In this document: positions 58,734-64,000 of the stretch, one piece after another
How positions within the stretch are numbered: position 1 is the first letter of the stretch
How the letters are laid out: the number at the start of each line of letters is the position of its first letter
Assembly: GCA_037903475.1 (NCBI GenBank)
Contig: JBAJFG010000469.1
Location: 124,001 to 188,000 of the forward strand
Direction of reading: 5' to 3'
DNA: 64,000 bases
Origin: Ancylostoma caninum
Taxonomy: Eukaryota; Nematoda; Chromadorea; Rhabditida; Ancylostomatidae
Notes under the pieces: generated by a model
The model's input: the letters and a program-made list of their open reading frames with translations, nothing else
Told to the model about the DNA's origin: nothing
Databases searched by the model: none
Position numbers and translations under genes: made by a program

Positions 58734-59846
58734 CTATGTGTAGAAAAGCAGGAATATCATACGTCTGCGCATGTAGTTAGCTGGATTATCGGCTTCGACT
58801 CCCAGTAGTTGACCATTGGGGCAGATCCACATTGTCCAGTCCATCCAGGCGTTAAGTCGAAGTGTGAAGCGGGGAGAAGGTGGTGGCGAAACAATACGAT
58901 AAAAATGAAGAAGAGTCGTCGGTATTAGACGAATTTCAGTTGAGAGAAAAGCATATTCCCGAGCGCATTTCGGCATTTTTTCACATGCGACTTTCGCCAT
59001 AATAGCAGCATATTCAGCGTTTTCTTTCGATACTTTCGGGACTTTTTCACTCGCGAAGTTGTTGCGTGCTCTATCTCGCGACATGCGGCTTACCTTAGCC
59101 TGCGGCGTTCTCGATATCATGCCTGGGATGACCTCGTCATTATTTTCCACGATGACCTCAGGTTTGGTGAGCGGAGCCGATTGTGCGAAAGCCATTCTGT
59201 TATTTATTGCACAACTCTTATTGGCACGATCGAGAGCACTTCCGACTTCTTCAGTTCTTCCCGAATTGCATGGAATGTTTAACTTGTTGCACCTCTCAGT
59301 GCCATTTTTTGAGAATGGTAACGAATAATTGACATCCAACTTGCGTAAGTTCGTGGAACTTTGCAAATTTTGTTCGCTTTGGATCCCGTTTGTTTTTGAA
59401 TCTGACAGACGAGAGCTGTTTTGGCATCGTACTCGACTTGCGAGAATCATTTTGCAGTTGATCTGCACTAGACGCAACTTAGCATCGGTTATCTGCTCTT
59501 CCACAGCGTGAGCATACTTTTCTGCGTCCTGAATTAGCTGGTAGAAGTTTGTTGCTCCATCAAGTTCTTCTATTTCGAGCAGTATTCGTTTCTGCACAGT
59601 TTTGGATTTTTCATAAGCATACGTCGTTTCGATTTTATCGACTTCTGATTGAAGTGACTTTATGCCTGCTTTAAGCTGCGAAAGGCATGCCGATAGTAAA
59701 CGCAAATTTTTGCAGCATTTATCATACCTCTCCCTGTCATTTTCTGAGTAGGTAATTTTCTCAGTGTACGGTCCACAGTTTCTTAGCATGGTCACGAGTG
59801 CGGTCAAGTTGTAACGAATCGTTATTTTGTGATAATGGAGAGACAT
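58734..59846 (-). CDS. BEL/Pao Gag fragment fused to 3' tail
   Basis: A 370-codon frame starts MSLHYHKITI, matching the Gag start of the other element, and has a coiled-coil-rich first ~140 residues. It has no zinc knuckle and no DSG protease motif. The last ~85 residues (from about TEIRLIPTTLLHF) have a different character and abut the 3' LTR, suggesting an in-frame deletion that joined Gag to the far 3' end of pol. It could still supply a structural protein. It cannot be autonomous. Confidence 0.7.
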   Translation of the reverse strand: MSLHYHKITIRYNLTALVTMLRNCGPYTEKITYSENDRERYDKCCKNLRLLSACLSQLKAGIKSLQSEVDKIETTYAYEKSKTVQKRILLEIEELDGATNFYQLIQDAEKYAHAVEEQITDAKLRLVQINCKMILASRVRCQNSSRLSDSKTNGIQSEQNLQSSTNLRKLDVNYSLPFSKNGTERCNKLNIPCNSGRTEEVGSALDRANKSCAINNRMAFAQSAPLTKPEVIVENNDEVIPGMISRTPQAKVSRMSRDRARNNFASEKVPKVSKENAEYAAIMAKVACEKMPKCAREYAFLSTEIRLIPTTLLHFYRIVSPPPSPRFTLRLNAWMDWTMWICPNGQLLGVEADNPANYMRRRMIFLLFYT

Positions 59847-59849
59847 TCT

Positions 59850-60340
59850 GGTATTTGCAGAAGCGGTTTCTGCAAAGGCTGCTTCTGAGCCAAAAGATTA
59901 GGATTTTTTGCCGCTTCTGAGCCTAGAAATTCGCAATGTTGTTTTGAGCTTTGATTGCGATTTGGCTAGCGTTTTAGCCTAAAATTTGGTACCGTGGCTA
60001 CTTTCGAGCCCCAATTCTGATGGTTTAGCTGCTTTTGAGCCTATATTTGGCTGTTGGGCTTATTTCCGCCTCAAAATTGAGAGTACAGCTAGTATTTGAC
60101 CTGTATTCGGCCATTTTGCTGGATTTCAGCCAAAAATTCGGAAATGTGGCTGCTTTTGAGCCTTTGCTGCTTTCGATCAAAAAATTTTGGGCAGAGGTAG
60201 CCTAAGGTTAGACTTACCTAACCAGCTGTGCAATTGCTTGGAGCAAGGCACAGATGAATTTAGGGCTTCAGAGGCCCAAGGTTAGGCTTGGCTAACCTGT
60301 CGTGCAGTTGCTGGGAAGCAAGGCACCTGATCGGCTTGAT
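59850..60340 (-). repeat. degenerate tandem motif in element leader
   Basis: The untranslated leader contains five or more degenerate ~55-60-bp units marked by GGCTGCTTTTGAGCC-like cores. The leader of the 26235 element (28690-28980) shows a comparable pattern with GCTCTGGTGTGAGCT cores, suggesting a shared leader feature such as packaging structure (inference). Confidence 0.5.
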
Positions 60341-60342
60341 TT

Positions 60343-60355
60343 GGCCGATGCACCA
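60343..60355 (-). promoter_or_regulatory. primer-binding site (tRNA-Gly)
   Basis: TGGTGCATCGGCC on the minus strand matches the expected complement of the tRNA-Gly 3' end at all 13 bases, one more than in the 26235 element. Confidence 0.8.
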
Positions 60356-60360
60356 TAAAA

Positions 60361-60641
60361 TGTGGTGGCTAACTGGGCGGAAGGGTGGCGCCTATATGTT
60401 GGGAGGATGAGTGGCTCCCTTTCCGTGTGTTGTACACGTGTTGGTCAGGATCTTTATTCGTCCGACCTGCACCTAACGGTGCTGTGGTAGAATGCTAACA
60501 TAAAAGGGGCGTGGTAAGGCATAGTACATGGCCCATAAACATATCACTTGGGTCATGAATAATGGCCCTCATCTGGTCAATACAGAACTGTATAAGATAC
60601 TAAAGGTTACATCTAAAAAAGGTGCCGCTTGAACCGGCACA
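60361..60641 (-). repeat. 281-bp LTR, right copy (5')
   Basis: Partner of 58399-58679. The primer-binding site begins five bases inside it. Confidence 0.9.
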
Positions 60642-60646
60642 GACTT

Positions 60647-60690
60647 TTCGAATTATTCGAACTTTCGAATTATTCGAATAAATGAGTGCC
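60647..60690 (+). repeat. TTCGAATA-type array, copy 2 (right part)
   Basis: Continuation of the array beyond the BEL-like insertion, in the same orientation. Confidence 0.8.
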
Positions 60691-61098
60691 ATGGTTCCAG
60701 AAATAGTTTTGTGATGCATTAATTCACAGAAGATGGGTGAAACACTCTTGTCATGTGGATGAAATAAAAATATGTATGGTCTATTAGCTCACAGAAGGCG
60801 CCTGATCCGACATTGTCTGCAATTACGACTTTGCCTGCAGAATGCGTCTGGAAGGATATTTCAGCGGATGGCAGTGGGGAAACATAAGAATGGAAGGAAC
60901 CACACCATATGGATATCAAAAAAGTGCAAAAAATAGATCGGTTAGCCGAAAAATGGTGAAGTCGTAGTTGCGGACAAAGTCGGATTGGGCGCCCTCTGTG
61001 AGCTAATAGACTATACACCTTTCCGAACTAATATTTGTGGTATTGTACGTTAAAAGCGAACTCCCATCTCATTTTCGTATCTATCCAATGATACATAT

Positions 61099-61254
61099 AG
61101 GAAACTCCAAACGTACGCAGACAAGAGTCGAGACCGCAGCGCGGCTCTCTTGGGCAGAGACGCAGGCACATGCTATGTTGAGCTCCCGTGACTCTGCCCA
61201 AGAGAGCCGCGCCGCAGTCCTGACTTTTGTCTGCGTCCGTTTGGAGTTCTCTGT
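61099..61254. mobile_element. palindromic MITE, best-preserved copy of family
   Basis: GGAAACTCCAAACGTACGCA at the left and GTCCGTTTGGAGTTCTC at the right enclose GC-rich arms (GCGCGGCTCTCTTGGGCAGA and its complement). The whole unit is about 155 bp and could form one long hairpin. Confidence 0.8.
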
Positions 61255-61486
61255 ATCTAAACTATCAACAGATTCTTGGTTTTCTTGACACGCTGTTCAC
61301 GGGATGGTTCGAGATGGTTTTGACCCGTGTTTCAGGTATGTGTCTGCAACACTCTGCTGAACAATGCTCCTATAGTCTGTCCGGAACGACGAGTTCGCCC
61401 ACGCACGCGGGATCGAGAGGCGGCGCGGCTGGGACGGATGCTGTTGGCTGCCACGTCGTCCACGTGACAGCCAAATCATTGGTCAA

Positions 61487-61602
61487 TACCATGAAGATAA
61501 CGATGAAACGTGATACACAGATCAGGGATGATGACATGGAGCGCTGGCAAACGTGGCAGCCTCTCGATCCCCGCGTGTGTGGGCGACTCGTCGTTTCGGA
61601 CA
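61487..61602 (+). repeat. dispersed repeat (copy of 24291-24405)
   Basis: Matches 24291-24405 over about 115 bp with scattered differences. In both places it lies just 3' of a CTCCAAACGTACGC-family MITE, so the pair may belong to one larger element. Confidence 0.75.
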
Positions 61603-64000
61603 GACCATACCCCGTCTTTAGTTCTTGTTCCGTCGGGCTTCTCCTCTGACGTCATGAAGTAAGACAAGAAAGTAAGGAGGTTATCCTTTGAAGGGTGGCG
61701 GTCATGAAGAACGATAGATCGTGACAGCTCCCAGCTGCACCACGCATCCCATGTAAAGATTGCCACGCCCATCTCGCACGATGCGCATGCTAGCTTACCC
61801 TGTACCAAGTACCGAAACCTTTATCTGATTCAGAACTAGACTAGATGAGGTTTTTGTGGGGTTTGGGGCAAAGACATAGAAACTTGTAGTGATTCATTGT
61901 CACATCTCAATGAAAATTAAGCTTTGAAAATCGGAAATTATGCTTTCGCCTTACTAAAATCTGTTCAAATAGGTCATACCATCTTCAGCAGTGGAAAATA
62001 ATTAACACACACGCAACTGCCAGCGTTCGCGAATCCCTGTATCAATCTAGGGGCGGGGCTACAATTGCATGGGATATTGACACACGGGTTCATAGCAGCC
62101 AACTATTGCCAGCTATCGTTCTTCCTGGCATACACCCCCCTTTGAATAAAGTGACAGAATATGTCACTCTGGACAGCGCCAGATTGGTGCTAATGTGATA
62201 GCGATGTACATACATACCTGAGGCAAGCGCAAGAGGACGTCCATACTCCCCCCCCCCCCTAGAGAATGGGTCACCGCATTTTTGGAATCACTTTATGAAA
62301 TCGATTACTTTTTTTAAAATTATTTATATAAAATATTTAATATTATAATTGATATTCTCAAGTTTTTTTTTATTCTCCACTCGCGCCCCCAAAGTGGCGC
62401 ATAGCCCAAATTTTTGGGTGACGATCAAGAGGTGCGCTCGAGAATTCCGGGAGACGGCCCTTCTGGACCGCTGTAATTAAGGGCCATATTATAGCAGTGC
62501 TGTGATTGGCTGGAAGATCCTGCGATTGGCTGCCCGCTAATGAGGTGCCAAGAGGTCATCTTGTCGCTTCGCGACGTTTACGGCAATCACCTAAGATGAT
62601 GGACGAGTTTCACAACTAGTCATACCTTCCAATTTACTTACCAGCTTCTTTCGAGCTATAAGAGGGTTCTAATAAGTTATCGTTTTCCACACACATTGTG
62701 AATGAACAAATTCTCGTAAGCTTCGACCTCTATTTTTTCTACTTCTACTCCTAGAAAGCCAGGATTTCCTCGCGCGCCTTTATTGTGAGGGTGGGATAGA
62801 CAGAGAAAAGAGGTAGTTGATACTCCCGATAACTAGAATTCAGAGCTTTTCGCGTAGTCACCGTTTCGAAAAACTAGACTTCCCACTCTTTTCGAGCTGT
62901 TCATATTTGAAGTACCTCGACTTTTTGGACTTTGCAACTAGTCGATGACTTGAAACATTTTGTTCACATCTTTACTCGATTTGACTGTGTAGTCAGATGT
63001 GTAGTGTGAACATGGTGAGCAAGTGAGGTTTCCACTAAGAAAGGGAAACCGACTCTAGAAGATGTTGAAAAATTAATTTCCGACTTGTATGACTAAAAGT
63101 AATAGGTCACTAGCAAAAAGAAGCTCATTTTTACGTATGTATGTCTTAGTATTTCATTTTAGGATGGATTATATGAATCAAATTATATGAATCATGTTTC
63201 GAATCGATACCGGTCCCTCATGTAAGGTCACATACTTGTGTGTAAATAATCCCCTGCGGCCCTGCCTCGGGGATATAGGAAGTCATAGGGCACGGCATAA
63301 CACGTGAAACCATGGCCTAACAGTTAATAAATTAGCTGCCTTCATTTAGTGGATGTAGTTGAACTATGTTGAAATGGTACTTTGAAAAGCTATTACGAGA
63401 GGATAACACAGTTCTGATTGATTTCCGAATACTGTGAACATTTCATTTCAAAAGGTAAAGTTCGGTGACAATTACATAGGGTTTGTCAAAAGTTTTGCGG
63501 AAGAGAAATCGAATTAGAAGCGAATGAGGAAACTGCATAATTTGAAACATCCTCGAACGCTCCAAATTATATAGTTCTACAGGAAGGTAAAGGTAATTTT
63601 GCTTTCTGTTTTGCAACTAGTTCGTTTTTCGTACTATTCTCAATCACAATCGCAAAAATACTGCTCATTTGGACGAAAACTGTAAAACGATAACGATAAC
63701 TCGTCCGCATTTTGCCGCGTGGCCAGCCCACTGCGTGGGTGCCACACGTAATGAGGGCGTGGTGCCCCTAGCTCATTAATTACGGGACGATTACGGTGGG
63801 ACCAGAAGGGCCTACACCCGAGAATTCCTCGCACCTCTCTCGCACCTATAATTGCGGGTGTCGTGTAGGAGCTGCCAATATCGGCATCAGATGTTACCAG
63901 CTAATGTAGGGCGTCTTCCCAACCGAGCCTTGCCGACAAAAACGTCGCACGCGGCAGCACGGCGTTGAAGGTGTAAAGAAGACGCGGACACCGCAGTATG
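61603..64000. other. no gene recognised to window end
   Basis: AT-rich with a C10 run at 62250 and GC-richer patches at 62390-62580 and 63700-63960. The latter has an open minus-strand frame (63640-63834) without a recognised motif. Nothing resembles an exon chain. Confidence 0.5.

Larger units (their letters stand above)
58104..60641 (-). mobile_element. composite BEL/Pao-like element with unequal ends
   Basis: GACTT flanks both ends (58099-58103 and 60642-60646) and the TTCGAATA array continues on both sides, so these are the insertion limits. The right end is a single 281-bp LTR. The left end carries the same LTR (58399-58679, about 2-3 percent different) preceded by ~295 bp of a different LTR (58104-58398), related to that of the 26235 element. 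The interior has a tRNA-Gly primer site and a Gag-derived frame but no protease, reverse transcriptase or integrase. Confidence 0.75.

Overview
The window looks like nuclear DNA of a parasitic nematode, most likely a strongylid such as a hookworm. The evidence is two multi-exon genes with very short exons and TTTCAG-type splice acceptors, a BEL/Pao-type LTR retrotransposon family primed by tRNA-Gly, a Penelope-like fragment and several kinds of inverted-repeat DNA transposon. There is no bacterial organisation. Genes are sparse and most of the sequence is repeats or unassigned AT-rich DNA.

Layout. 1-15250: gene-poor, with microsatellites, a GC-rich block (7590-7995) and two very tentative coding segments. 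16345-19596 (minus): a complete five-exon PTPMT1-like mitochondrial lipid phosphatase gene. A large palindromic element sits in its second intron. 19600-26160: decayed transposons. They include a copy of PTPMT1 exon 2 with its flanking intron (24493-24657), which abuts a truncated Penelope-like GIY-YIG fragment (24659-25191). 26235-29266: a young BEL/Pao element with identical LTRs and a 5-bp target duplication. It has an open Gag-protease frame but no reverse transcriptase, and it lies exactly at the edge of a tRNA-like sequence.

29802-40478: the most striking object, a 10.7-kb inverted duplication. Its two ~5.25-kb arms keep a constant mirror sum (x + x' = 70280), so there is no net indel, and a 175-bp spacer lies at the centre. 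Each arm carries a 60-bp minisatellite, a two-exon gene for a 78-residue secreted peptide, and nested inverted-repeat transposons. The arms differ at a few bases, including two amino acids of the peptide gene.

44470-54250 (minus): a 16-exon spe-39/VIPAS39 gene. Its introns host a mariner relic and at least three palindromic MITEs. A hAT-like element with an 8-bp duplication lies 245 bp upstream of its start codon. 56280-64000: further palindromic elements, a TTCGAATA-type array split by a second, composite BEL-like element (58104-60641), and unassigned DNA.

The two recognised genes are unrelated housekeeping functions: cardiolipin synthesis in mitochondria, and vesicle tethering/lysosomal delivery. 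No operon is evident. Exon boundaries were set by hand from splice signals, phase continuity and remembered family features. No alignment or database search was run.
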